Part shown: piece after piece, positions 19,226 through 28,445 of the stretch
Position numbering within the stretch: the stretch's first letter is position 1
Layout: each line of letters begins with the position of its first letter
From: Morinoia aosen
Lineage: Eukaryota; Arthropoda; Malacostraca; Amphipoda; Talitridae
NCBI GenBank assembly: GCA_030386875.1
Contig: CM059558.1
Coordinates: forward strand, 8,131,501-8,195,500
Length of the DNA: 64,000 bases
Direction of reading: 5' to 3'
Notes under the pieces: generated by a model
What the model was told of the DNA's origin: nothing
What the model saw: only the letters and a program-made list of their open reading frames with translations
Databases searched by the model: none
Made by a program: the position numbers and the translations under genes

Positions 19226-22200
19226 TTAATATATTTTATAGTGATTTAGTGCTAGTGTGTTGATACCATCTGGTAATATATGTCGCTTGTCATCATTACC
19301 ATTTAATGCAACCTTATTTATTTCTTTAGTATATAATTCGTGGGTAACACTTTGGATATTATACATCGTTTTGTATATTGTTTCATTATTCAATGCTCTT
19401 TTATATTCATCCATTGTGATATTGTGCTCAGTTATGTTCTTACTTACCCCTTTTGCTTTCTTACTCACGGAATTTTTCGTCTTGTAACAATATAGTTTTG
19501 CTCTAAGGCCGACGAATTCTTCAATTGGTATTCCACAAGTTTCGTCTTTCATTTTCCCAATCACTTTCATATTATTAGTTGAATATAGGAAGTGTTCTTT
19601 AGAATAGTTTGATGTATCATACAAGTCTTTATTTCTTTCCATATCTTTGTACAAATCTTTTGTTTCGATATCATAACATAATGAATCTGTATCTGTAAAC
19701 AACAACTTTGCCTTATTACCATATTTCTTTTTAATATGATTATAATGGAAATCATACATTAATGTTTTACTTATATCTAATACAGATAACCCTACGTAGA
19801 TTGGTTTATCAAATTTCAGTCTTTGTTTTTGCATATGACATGCTATCAAATTTTCTGAGAATATTTTAAAACTGGTAAAGTTTGGTTTATTTGCTAATTT
19901 AATTAATTCTTTCTCTGACTTTACCAAACACACATCTACTCTATTTCTAATATTTTCCATTGTTTTACCAAATACTGAATTGTTTATCAGCTTGTAGAAG
20001 TCTTTTTCAAATTCAGATTTAGCTTGCTGGCGCATTTTTGTGTTGATATCAATATATGATTTCATCCATGGACTTTCATCAAACTCTAATATTCTGTGAA
20101 TTTTCTCCTACTTCAATCCTAGATCTAGATATTGTGTTAGAGATTTAAGATGTACAACATATTTTTCTCGTTTTCCAAGATGGGGAACTAATTTATTTAC
20201 ATCGTTTACTTTGATATTTTCTGGAGCTAATGGTAAATCATTATGTAGAGCATGTAAGTCTTTTGGATAACTTTAATCAACTTCTAATATATAACCTTTA
20301 TCTGCTTTGAGTTTCGACTTTGGATCTTTCCATTTAAAGTTACCAGTAGGTAATGATCGACACATAGCCCAGCCGTAAAGATTATTTGCATCTATGTATG
20401 TGATAAAACTATTTGGTTTTCCTTTATCGAATGTTTCTGGAATATATGGATTGTTTGCTTTTGCATATCGTGTTGATATTGTAGAAATCCCACCTCTTAT
20501 TCCTTTTTCAATGAATAGGAGCATATCAGGATCTTCAAACAAGTCCAATTCTATTTTTGTATGTTTCAGTAGAGCATCGAAAGACAATCCTGGAGCCGTA
20601 AAATAATGTGCTGGATCTAGAGAATAAGTTTTCATGCATGTTAGTCTAAATTCTTCAAATACTTCTGCTAATAATAATGTATCCACTTTTAGATATAAAT
20701 TATGGTAATCTTTGAATGTTCTACAATTAAAAGCTCTCCACACTTTGAGTGCATGCTGATATTCATCTTCTGAAATATTTTTATTATTTAATCTACTGTA
20801 GAATTCACTTTTAGCTGGTAAACTATTAACGTTCATTTTTTCATAACTATTTACATATTCATACGGATAAATACCTTTTTTGTTGATAAACTCTAATTGT
20901 TGTTCATTGAGAAAGAACTTCGACAATTCTTTGTGCTCAGATAAATTCTTTGATAGTTTATCCAGAGACGAAGGTAAAAACCTGTAGCTGTCTAAAAACC
21001 GTAAGTCTCTGGTGATATCTTTAATTTTTCCTGTATGTTTACATACATAATAATCTACTTTTATGGTTTGTGTAAAACTAATATATTCTTCATCTGTTTG
21101 TGGAATAACGTTCAACTTTCCGGATATATTTCCCAAGTCTTTCACAAACAAATGAGCATCGTAATTAGACAGATTGTGTAGAAACACAGCTATAAAATTA
21201 GGATTTCTAATTTTTAAATTACATTTTAAATGAGCTGGACCTCTATAATGACCTGTCAAATGATTGTGGTCTCTAACTTTATAGTTATCTTCCGTAAATT
21301 CTCCGCCACATACATAGCATCTTGTGGCTTCTTTATATTTTTCGAATTCATCTGATGGTAAATACATTTTCTTATTCATTTTCAACAGACTATAAATTCT
21401 CTTGGTCTCTTTTTCTAAATATTCTACAAACTTTTGGGAAGCATCTTCACCATTATATATTTCTAAGCGGGAATATTCATCTGCTTCACATTTTGTATAG
21501 CAACAGAATGAATTAGGATTGGGCTTCTGAATGTTCATGGTGTAACTTGAGTTTTGATTTGGTTGACACGTATCTATTTTTGTCAATGTTGATTCAAAGT
21601 CAGCATAAATTGTGAAAGGATGTCTAATTGTTTTTTGGTAATGTTTAAATTTCAATTTACCTCCCTCAAGAACATACTTTGTTGGAGTGTGAACTGAACA
21701 ATCATTAATGTGGTTTGTTAATAAACATTCTTTTGTGAATGGCCATAAACAATATGGACAGACATGTTTTTTGTGACCATCTTTAGTTTGCATAAATGGA
21801 CTTAATGACTTCATTAATACATAATGACTTTTATTTTCATTTGTTAACAATAAAAGTGATATAACTTCTTCATTTTTTACCTTTGTTATTCTCAGAGGAC
21901 ATAATTCTTTCAAGTAATTAAAGTTGTAAACATTTACTGACACATTATTGTTTCTCTCAAATTTATCAATATCTTTAAGTTTTACTGGGAATGTTATGTC
22001 TCTGAAATTTACCTCTTCAGCTTCAGTTTTTAATCTTTTAGATATTCTATTGCCGTTTTTTTCATCTCGGCAATAATATCTCGCAACACTCCACCTAAAG
22101 CATTTATTATCGGTATTTTTAATATTAATTAGTTTATAAGTCGACTTTTGAAACTTTTCAGGTAATTCTATATAACTAGAACCTTTGATAGGCTTGTATT

Positions 22201-22990
22201 CAATAATTTTTACATTGAAGTCTAATAATTTATCTGTTATCCAGCCCGAGGAGTTTTTTGTAAATTCTTCAACCTTTCTAATAGCTTCTTTATACAGATC
22301 ATCAATGTTCGTAAAGTTTTTCGATATGTCTACAAACTTACCTGTATTCATCCATGCTGTTGAATATACTTTTTCATTTTTTTGTTTGTATTTATAAAAT
22401 TGAACTAAAATTGCCAATTGTATCTTCATATTATCAAACTTTTGCTCTCTCAAAATTGATTTCACAACCGGGGTCATATTCCTCATGAAAACTGTCGGAT
22501 CTATAACTGATATATCAGAGAACATATATTCCAGGCATTTTTCATTTATAGCACATTTTTTTCCTTTGAATTTACAGCCATAAACGTTTCTAAAATGCTT
22601 TTTTGATTTCTTATGCTGTTCTAGATTTTTTACTTCTACTTTACATATTTTACACACCTTTTTCTCAAAATATGAATCGGAAATTAATTCTTGATTTATG
22701 TTTTTAATATGCCTAGTAGATTTTAGATGTGTTTTTAGATTAGAGACATTTATATTACATATATTACAGAAATCTTTGTTTTCATCAAAATACAGATCCG
22801 AGATTAATAGTTTACTCACGTTTTTATTGTGTTTCATGCTTTTCTCATGTCTTCTCAAGTTGATGATGTAAATATTACATATATTACAAAAATTGTTACT
22901 TGAAGTCATCTTTACTGAAATTTTCTTTAAATTATTATGCCTTTTTGTATTCTTAGTATTAGATAGATGTGATACATTAAATGATTCCAT
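19226..22990 (-). pseudogene. Protein-primed family B DNA polymerase, two in-frame stops
   Basis: One continuous frame of 1,254 codons with a TAA at codon 906 (20275-20273) and a TAG at codon 961 (20110-20108); no frameshift. The ATG at 22990 has TATTAAAA abutting. The N-terminus has three C2H2/zinc-knuckle repeats (residues 35-54, 75-94, 113-132) and another at 411-434. Exonuclease block IYADFES gives Asp 464/Glu 466, and LSNYDAHLF is the second block. Polymerase block A (DANNLYG) lies near residue 880. After the stops come the block with NNSVFGK and the catalytic DTD (block C). It should replicate the element from its ends. The stops split block A from B and C, so this copy cannot make an active enzyme without readthrough. 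Confidence 0.93.
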
Positions 22991-23084
22991 TTTTAATAAA
23001 TTATTTTCTCAGTATATTTTAAAAATTTCAATGTTTTTTTCCAATGTAAATTTTAAAGTATTCTCAAAATTTATATTAATCAAA
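22991..23084. promoter_or_regulatory. Divergent promoter region between polymerase and plus-strand genes
   Basis: A short, very AT-rich stretch separates the minus-strand block (starting with the polymerase) from the plus-strand genes. Transcription in both directions must start here or close by. No longer motif than the start-abutting A/T element is visible. Confidence 0.4.
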
Positions 23085-23192
23085 ATGAAAAGCAATATTC
23101 CATATGAAGTAATAGGTGCTCAAAAATTTGCAAACTCGATGTATTTACTTTATTTACAATCAAAGGTAGCTCCTTCCCTCGTTATTGACTAA
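23085..23192 (+). CDS. Small ORF, 35 residues, unknown
   Basis: The ATG follows CAAAATG in the divergent promoter region. The product reads MKSNIPYEVIGAQ with an amphipathic rest and ends at a TAA inside the first copy of an 84-bp duplicated segment. No domain recognised. It could be a real short Polinton gene or a decayed one. Confidence 0.3.
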   Translation: MKSNIPYEVIGAQKFANSMYLLYLQSKVAPSLVID

Positions 23193-23509
23193 CGAGACGA
23201 CCATAAAAAGAAAAACACATTGAAGAATTAAACTTAATAAAATGGAAGATATTATTACAGATATTCAAAGAGAAGTTGTTCTCAATACTGCAAAAATAAA
23301 TCAATTGCAATTAGATGTTGATCAAATTCAAAATGATGTCGAATTAAATAGGGAAGTTATAACTCAATTAGAGTCAGATATCATTCATCTTGAAACATTA
23401 ATCAGTAACGATTCTTATGACACCAAAGGTAGCTTTTTCTCTCGTAATTGCCCAACGAGACAACCAATAAGAAAGAAAAATACATTGAAGAATTGAACTT
23501 AATGAAGTA
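23162..23509 (+). repeat. 84-bp direct duplication flanking a small ORF, with hairpins
   Basis: 23162-23245 and 23425-23509 are diverged copies (about 80 percent by eye). Each begins AAAGGTAGCT, contains an inverted repeat, and ends in a start-like context. Copy 1 has a perfect hairpin CTCGTTA-TTGAC-TAACGAG; copy 2 keeps only CTCGT/ACGAG. The segment covers the end of one ORF and the start region of the next, so it looks like a duplicated intergenic unit. Confidence 0.7.
23242..23496 (+). CDS. Small coiled-coil protein, 84 residues
   Basis: The ATG follows TTAATAAA. Residues 1-55 are a clear heptad coiled coil (INQLQLDVDQIQ, VITQLESDIIHLE). The tail after residue 60 is encoded by the second copy of the duplicated segment, so it was probably not coding originally. 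No known family recognised. It could be a small structural partner of the fibre-like proteins. Confidence 0.45.
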   Translation: MEDIITDIQREVVLNTAKINQLQLDVDQIQNDVELNREVITQLESDIIHLETLISNDSYDTKGSFFSRNCPTRQPIRKKNTLKN

Positions 23510-23594
23510 GCAAATTAAAAAAACAATGTTTACAATAGCTACAAAACAGAAAATAAATTTTGGAAAATGAGTTGTATTTTATTAGTTAAATAAA

Positions 23595-24371
23595 ATGGTG
23601 TATATGTGGAAAGACAGTAAAAGAAATAATCAAAAGAATCACTTCATTTTTCCTTCTCCTGGCTTGAGATGTCTCATCGTAGGAAGATCAAACTGTGGTA
23701 AAACTTCTTTATTAATAAAGCTTCTGTTAGAAAAATTTGTCGATTTTAATTTTTTTTTTCTGTACAGTAAATCAATACATCAACCAGAATTTAAATTGTT
23801 GAAGAATGCTTTTGATAAAGGCTATAATCAATCTGAAATAATTGAATTCTTTGAAAAGGGCAATGGTAATATTGACGATTTCCTTGAAAATTTACCTATT
23901 AAAAGAAACTCAAAATCTAAAATTGAATATTTTCAAGATGTGACAACTATTCCCGACCCAAGTGACGTAGATTCAAAAAAGAAAAATCTTTTTATTTTCG
24001 ACGATATAGCAACTGAAAGAGATCAAAGTCCAGCTGATAGCTTTTACACTAGAGGTAGACACAACAACTGCTGTTCAATCTACTTATCACAAAATTATTA
24101 TTTATTACCGAGACAAACAATTAGAACAAATGCTAACGTTCTAATTCTTTTTGGTTTAGACTCAACTGATATGAAGAACATTTACACAGATATCATATCT
24201 CAGGACATGTCCTTTGATGAATTTAAAGAGTTTTGTTCAAACACATACAAAGAACCATATAATTTTATCTTTATTAATAAAGACAGACATCCACTTCAAA
24301 GTAGGTACTTTCAAAACTTTGATAAATTATATATTCCTAAAAAATACTTCAGAGAATGGAATTATTCCTAA
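23595..24371 (+). CDS. FtsK/HerA-type packaging ATPase (A32-like)
   Basis: 258 residues, ATG with TTAAATAAA abutting. Walker A is GRSNCGKTS (residues 30-38) and Walker B is LFIFDDI (near 131-137). A following segment, YTRGRHNNCCSIYLSQNYY, is the sensor region typical of Polinton and poxvirus A32-like packaging ATPases. It should pump the element's DNA into capsids. It is the only large plus-strand gene of the element and is intact. Length matches the family. Confidence 0.92.
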   Translation: MVYMWKDSKRNNQKNHFIFPSPGLRCLIVGRSNCGKTSLLIKLLLEKFVDFNFFFLYSKSIHQPEFKLLKNAFDKGYNQSEIIEFFEKGNGNIDDFLENLPIKRNSKSKIEYFQDVTTIPDPSDVDSKKKNLFIFDDIATERDQSPADSFYTRGRHNNCCSIYLSQNYYLLPRQTIRTNANVLILFGLDSTDMKNIYTDIISQDMSFDEFKEFCSNTYKEPYNFIFINKDRHPLQSRYFQNFDKLYIPKKYFREWNYS

Positions 24372-24392
24372 ACATACTATTTATTGTTTTTA

Positions 24393-24515
24393 TTGATGAA
24401 ACCCTTGTGGTTAGATTAAGAAAATAGGAATTTATATCTAAAATACACTTAGTGGTTTGTCTAAGTCGGTTCTGCTTATAAAAAGTAAAATTCGTCAACG
24501 AATAAATCTTATATG
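24393..24515 (+). repeat. Diverged internal copy of the Polinton right-end repeat
   Basis: The stretch from ATTGATGAAACCCTTGTGG to about 24515 matches 25296-25420 in the same orientation with scattered differences. That segment is the inner part of the right terminal repeat. Its position about 900 bp inside the end suggests an earlier end replaced or extended by a new one. Confidence 0.7.
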
Positions 24516-24645
24516 TAATTTGCACTAATGAATTTTCATTTGAAGTATTTGAATTTCCTTCGTGACGTTTTTGCTTCGTGACGTTTTCCAGCTGCTCCTG
24601 GAATTTTATTGCAGGTCCATGTAACCATGAAAAAGCCCTATCTTC

Positions 24646-24722
24646 ATCTCAGGATTCGAACCATCAACTCTCATCCCATTCATAACACGAGCCCAACGCG
24701 TTAACCACTCGACCAAATAGAT
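24646..24722 (-). tRNA. Degenerate tRNA-like gene
   Basis: On the minus strand the A box reads TGGTCGAGTGGTTAACGCG and the B box GGTTCGAATCC, spaced as in a tRNA. A T5 run follows about 15 nt downstream and could end pol III transcription. Acceptor and T stems pair poorly, so a mature tRNA is doubtful. It most resembles a class with an A box like serine tRNAs. It lies inside the Polinton between the ATPase and the right end. Confidence 0.45.
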
Positions 24723-24914
24723 CTACTATACTATTGAAAATTTTGGTTTATTTCCGCTAACTTTTTCTCAATATTGAAGAAAAATGCTTCGATTTTTTAC
24801 AATTCATAGTCATGTTAAAACTTTCTTTACTTTCATTCGTTAAAGAGAAAAAATAGAAAATGTTTAATTTACGTATCAGTCCAACGTTTTCTGAACATAA
24901 AAAAGTGTCACAAT

Positions 24915-24992
24915 TGGCGAGACTCGAACCCGCGGAGTCCCGACAATAGCTTCCTGCGGTAGCGCCTTAGACCACTACGCCACAAGATAGGA
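24915..24992 (-). tRNA. Second tRNA-like gene with T6 run
   Basis: On the minus strand the A box reads TGGCGTAGTGGTCTAAGGCGC and the B box GGGTTCGAGTC. The T arm forms a 5-bp stem (GCGGG/CTCGC) with a 7-nt loop. A T6 run lies just after the 3' side, as expected of a pol III terminator. The acceptor stem pairs poorly. It is in the same orientation as the other tRNA-like copy, about 190 bp away. Alternatively it is a tRNA-derived SINE head. Confidence 0.5.
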
Positions 24993-25316
24993 GAAAGTGG
25001 CGTGAAATTGTTGTGAATAAATTTTAAATGTGTCATCATTACATAAATATTATATCGTTTTAACATCTCTGTTCAACATTCTATTTATAATTTTAAATCC
25101 AATTTTGTTTGTTTTCAATAGTTTCTTATGTAATAGTTCAGACGTAATCATATATGTTTGAAATTTGACAAGTCTACCACGAAATCTCAGTTCATTTTCT
25201 ATGTACGTCTTAGAAAAAATAGTTGAACGGGAAACTAAAATTAATTTCGAACAATTTTTACAAATAAGGAAAATGATAAAACGGAAGTAGTTTTTATTGA
25301 TGAAACCTTGTGGTTG

Positions 25317-25496
25317 GATTAAGAAAATTGAAATTTATATCTAAAAGTGACTTAGTCGTTTGTGTAACTGATTTCTGGTTGTAAAAAAGTAAAAAATTCA
25401 TCAATGAATAAATCTTTTTGAAATTGTTTCTTAAATAATTTCAATTTTAAGCTAATTGGGGTGAATTGTGCCCTGATTGGTAGTTCCTTTACTACT
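25317..25496 (-). repeat. Polinton right terminal inverted repeat
   Basis: Reverse complement of 11371-11550; ends CTTTACTACT and is followed at once by the second TATGTT (25497-25502). Confidence 0.95.
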
Positions 25497-25502
25497 TATG
25501 TT

Positions 25503-26261
25503 ATTATTTGAATATGATACACACGCTTTCCGTTTTCCCGTACAATCTTTCTATTACCACTCCAAACATGTTAAGGCTCAAGAAAGTTTACCTGTGTCTG
25601 AAAGTTTGAAAGGAGGAAAATCTATACTATAATGAGAGGGATCTGTCTGTCCGAAGGTCTGTCTGTCCGAAGCTAGCCGAAAGTGTGTGATGAGCGTATC
25701 TGTGATGCAAATTTCATCAACTCCACAATTTCCAGTGTATTAATTCATCAGATTCAGGTAGGAATGAATATCACGTGAATACTTTAAAAATAGGAATGTG
25801 TGTCAAGTGGTTTGTCGAACATTATTATACATTTTTTACGGCCGTGCGCAATCGGCCTCATTAACTCTCGAGAGATTTAATTTTTTATTTCTTTCAGCCT
25901 TTCTTTCATTTGGCCATCTTTCTTATTTCAAATGAAGGCGAGTGGACTAATGAATATCAATAAAGAGAATTTCCCTCCTCCCAAGTCAACACCAGGAAAA
26001 CCATTGTAATTGCAGGTATAAACAATTGTCATGTGGAGCGATCAACTGAGTGCCGTAACCTGTGTACCAAAGTTGCGTGTCACATGCCTGGATAATCCAT
26101 ATATATATATATATATCCGGAACTTGTGTTCGGTGGGCAAAATTTTGATGTATTTCTGCCCAGAATGACCGGCACTTTGGTGGACAAACTTCAACATGCT
26201 GTAGACTGGGACCGTTGAAGTTAAACATTTTCTGCTCAATTATCGTGGGGTTGAAAATGTT
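25503..26261. other. No gene seen; short repeats and an AT microsatellite
   Basis: A tandem pair of GTCTGTCTGTCCGAAG-like units lies at about 25646-25673. An (AT)n microsatellite lies at 26098-26115. No coding region is recognisable. Confidence 0.5.
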
Positions 26262-26297
26262 TTGTTAAAAGGAAAATCGATTTTGCGAAGCAAATTC

Positions 26298-26449
26298 ACA
26301 ATGAAAGAAATAGAGAAGAAGTACTTTAAAAACATTTACTCTGAACGTTTCGAGCCTAAGCTCATTCCCAACAAAAAGTCTGCAAATAATATAATAAACA
26401 AGTTAGTACACCCAAAAATTACAGAAGCGCAGAATATAAGCACAATAAA
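26298..26449 (+). repeat. Penelope-like element inverted repeat, left arm
   Basis: Matches the reverse complement of 28294-28445 almost exactly over 152 bp. It lies inside the N-terminal coding part of the element. Confidence 0.9.
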
Positions 26450-26872
26450 AACAAACGGCCTTTGTCAGGTTTTGTTACAATTACATTCGGATTGGATGAT
26501 AGTTGTTTCAGCTCTGAAATGTCGGTCTTCAAAAATATTGGCGAGAAAATTTTGACAAAGCCGTGCCTTCGTAATTCTGAACAAAACTAGTTATATTAAG
26601 CGCATGCAATCAATTATTTCTGATACGAGTAAATTCCTCCCAATTGCTGAGCCAATGCAAAAATACTCTTTGAAAATAGAAGATAAGGTGAACAACTTTT
26701 TGCGCAAACTCAAACATTTAAATTTATTGCAGAAGATATTTATAAGAAACTAATTTGTTCAGGCACAGGCCCAGGCATTCTCTATGGATTACCAAAAATT
26801 CATAAACCTAACTTCGCAACTACGTTACCATTCAGACCGATTTTCGCCGCTTATAATTGTGCTACCTATAAT

Positions 26873-27424
26873 GTGTCAAAATATTTAGTTCCGTTGCTTA
26901 TCCATTTAACTCTTAATGATTTCACTGTTCAAAATTCTCATGACTTTGTACAAACTGTATCTAGTCAACCTGACGCTGATAAGTATTTTATGGCTTCCCT
27001 TGACGTTGAGAATCATTTTACCAATGTACCTCTTGACGAAACCATTGATATTTGCATAAATTCTCTGTTTTCTGTTCCGTCATCTTCAGTTATAGGTTTA
27101 ACAAAAAATTATTTTAGGTCTCTTTTAGAACTACGTGTGCGAAATTCTTTCTTTATTTTCAATGGTCGTATATATAAACAAATAGAAGGGTTGGGTATGG
27201 GTCTCCCTTTAGGCCTTACTTTCGCCAACATTTTCATGTGTCACCATGAACAGAAATGGCTAAATCAATGTCCAACTTCATTCAAACCAGTTTTCTATAG
27301 GCGCTATATTGATGATACTTTTGTTCTTTTCAAAAACAAATGTAATGCCCATTCCTTTCTTCAATATTTCAATTCCAGGCATCCCAATATCAAATTCACT
27401 TTAGTCTTTAGATCTGGAAAATAA
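26873..27424 (+). pseudogene. Penelope-type reverse transcriptase core, fragment
   Basis: Contains SLDVENHFTNVPLDETI (first catalytic Asp block), GLGMGLPLGLTFANIF, and YRRYIDDTFVLF with the catalytic pair of Asp. The first segment normally reads D-x-x-x-L-F-T-N-V-P in this family. The frame ends by a frameshift at 27420; the next frame continues LNYLDINVHRSGNKF. Reverse transcription of the element is its role when intact. Confidence 0.85.
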
Positions 27425-27912
27425 TGGCCAATTAAATTATCTTGATATCAATGTTCACCGATCGGGTAATAAATTCATAACCTCAGTCTACAGAAAACAA
27501 ACATTCTCCGGGTTAGGTTAACTAAAGTAACTAAAGTTACTTTAGTTTCTGTTGCAAGAGATTCAAACTGAATAGCATCTCCACCCTTATTACTCGTGCC
27601 TATAATATTTGTTCAAATTACACTGACCTCCATAAGGAATTTACTTTTTTGCAGTCTTATTTTACAGCTAATGGTTATCCACATTCTGTTATTTTTCGTG
27701 CCATTAATAAATTCCTGAACAGTAAATTCATTCCGAAATCTCGTCTTCAAGCTCTAAACTATAGTTATTGTGTGTTGCCATATTTTGGATATCAATCGGA
27801 AAAGTTGAGAAAAGATCTTTTAATGCTTTTAACTAAATTTTTCCCAGACATTTCCTTTCGTATTATTTTAGTGAACAAGCGTACCATTGGATAATTTTTT
27901 AGATTTAAAGAT

Positions 27913-28206
27913 GTGCTCCCGACCGGCATGCGATCTTCCCTCGTCTATAATTTCAGTTGTGCGCATTGCGCATCGCAGTATGTGGGTTCCACCCACCGAG
28001 CACTTTACGTCAGGGTTGTTGAACATGCAGGTCGGAGTCATCGAACAGGTCGCTTGCTTACCTCTCCTAGTCATTCTAGCATCAGACAACATTGTAGTAA
28101 TAATTCCTGTGAACAGATTATTGACATTAGCAAATTTAAAATATTAGTTATATACTTGTACCGCCAGCTTAGACCTACGTATTTTAGAGTCATCATTCAT
28201 TCATAA
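27913..28206 (+). pseudogene. GIY-YIG endonuclease domain of Penelope-like element
   Basis: Reads LVYNFSCAHCASQYVGSTHR then LYVRVVEHAG. The C-x2-C preceding QYVGST and the Arg/Glu-His that follow match the GIY-YIG domain with its zinc-binding cysteines in Penelope-like proteins. It would nick target DNA. The upstream frame at 27649-27894 is in the same frame with a TAA between. Confidence 0.75.
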
Positions 28207-28293
28207 ACTTAAACCTTTCCTCAACGAAATGCAGAGTGCATACCCTCTGAAAATAGTCAACCGATAAATTATTATTATTTTTGTTTGTTTGTA

Positions 28294-28445
28294 TTTATTG
28301 TGCTTATATTCTGCGCTTCTGTAATTTTTGGGTGTACTAACTTGTTTATTATATTATTTGCAGACTTTTTGTTGAGAATGAGCTTAGGCTTGAAACGTTC
28401 AGAGTAAATGTTTTTAAAGTACTTCTTCTCTATTTCTTTCATTGT
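28294..28445 (-). repeat. Penelope-like element inverted repeat, right arm
   Basis: Inverted copy of 26298-26449, located downstream of the GIY-YIG region. Together the arms make a hairpin-capable element about 2.15 kb long. Confidence 0.9.

Larger units (their letters stand above)
11371..25496. mobile_element. Complete Polinton/Maverick element, 14,126 bp
   Basis: Terminal inverted repeats begin AGTAGTAAAGG, match by eye over 174 bp and are bounded by a 6-bp target duplication. The gene set is the full Polinton set: protein-primed family B polymerase, retrovirus-like integrase, FtsK-type packaging ATPase, adenovirus-like protease, and major and minor jelly-roll capsid proteins, plus PLA2-like, zinc-ribbon, DUF8207-like and fibre-like proteins. 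The first ten genes run on the minus strand; the ATPase and two small ORFs run on the plus strand from a divergent promoter region near 23.0 kb. Four nonsense codons in three genes suggest a young copy that has lost autonomy. Confidence 0.97.
26262..28445 (+). mobile_element. Broken Penelope-like element with GIY-YIG endonuclease
   Basis: Plus-strand fragments in order: an N-terminal region (26262-26555), reverse transcriptase (26873-27424), thumb/connection (27649-27894) and GIY-YIG endonuclease (27913-28206). This RT-then-GIY-YIG order defines endonuclease-bearing Penelope-like elements. The fragments lie in different frames, so the copy is dead. A 152-bp stretch of the 5' coding region recurs inverted at the 3' end. 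The family is known for such partial inverted or tandem end structures. Confidence 0.85.

Noticed and set aside
11619-22990. Stop codons in the Polinton as evidence of a reassigned genetic code
   Set aside because: TAA, TAG and TGA all occur as internal stops, while all three also end normal genes of the same element. Recent nonsense changes explain this better.
24646-24992. Functional tRNA genes
   Set aside because: A and B boxes are good, but acceptor stems do not pair and no clear anticodon arm can be drawn. Kept as tRNA-like only.
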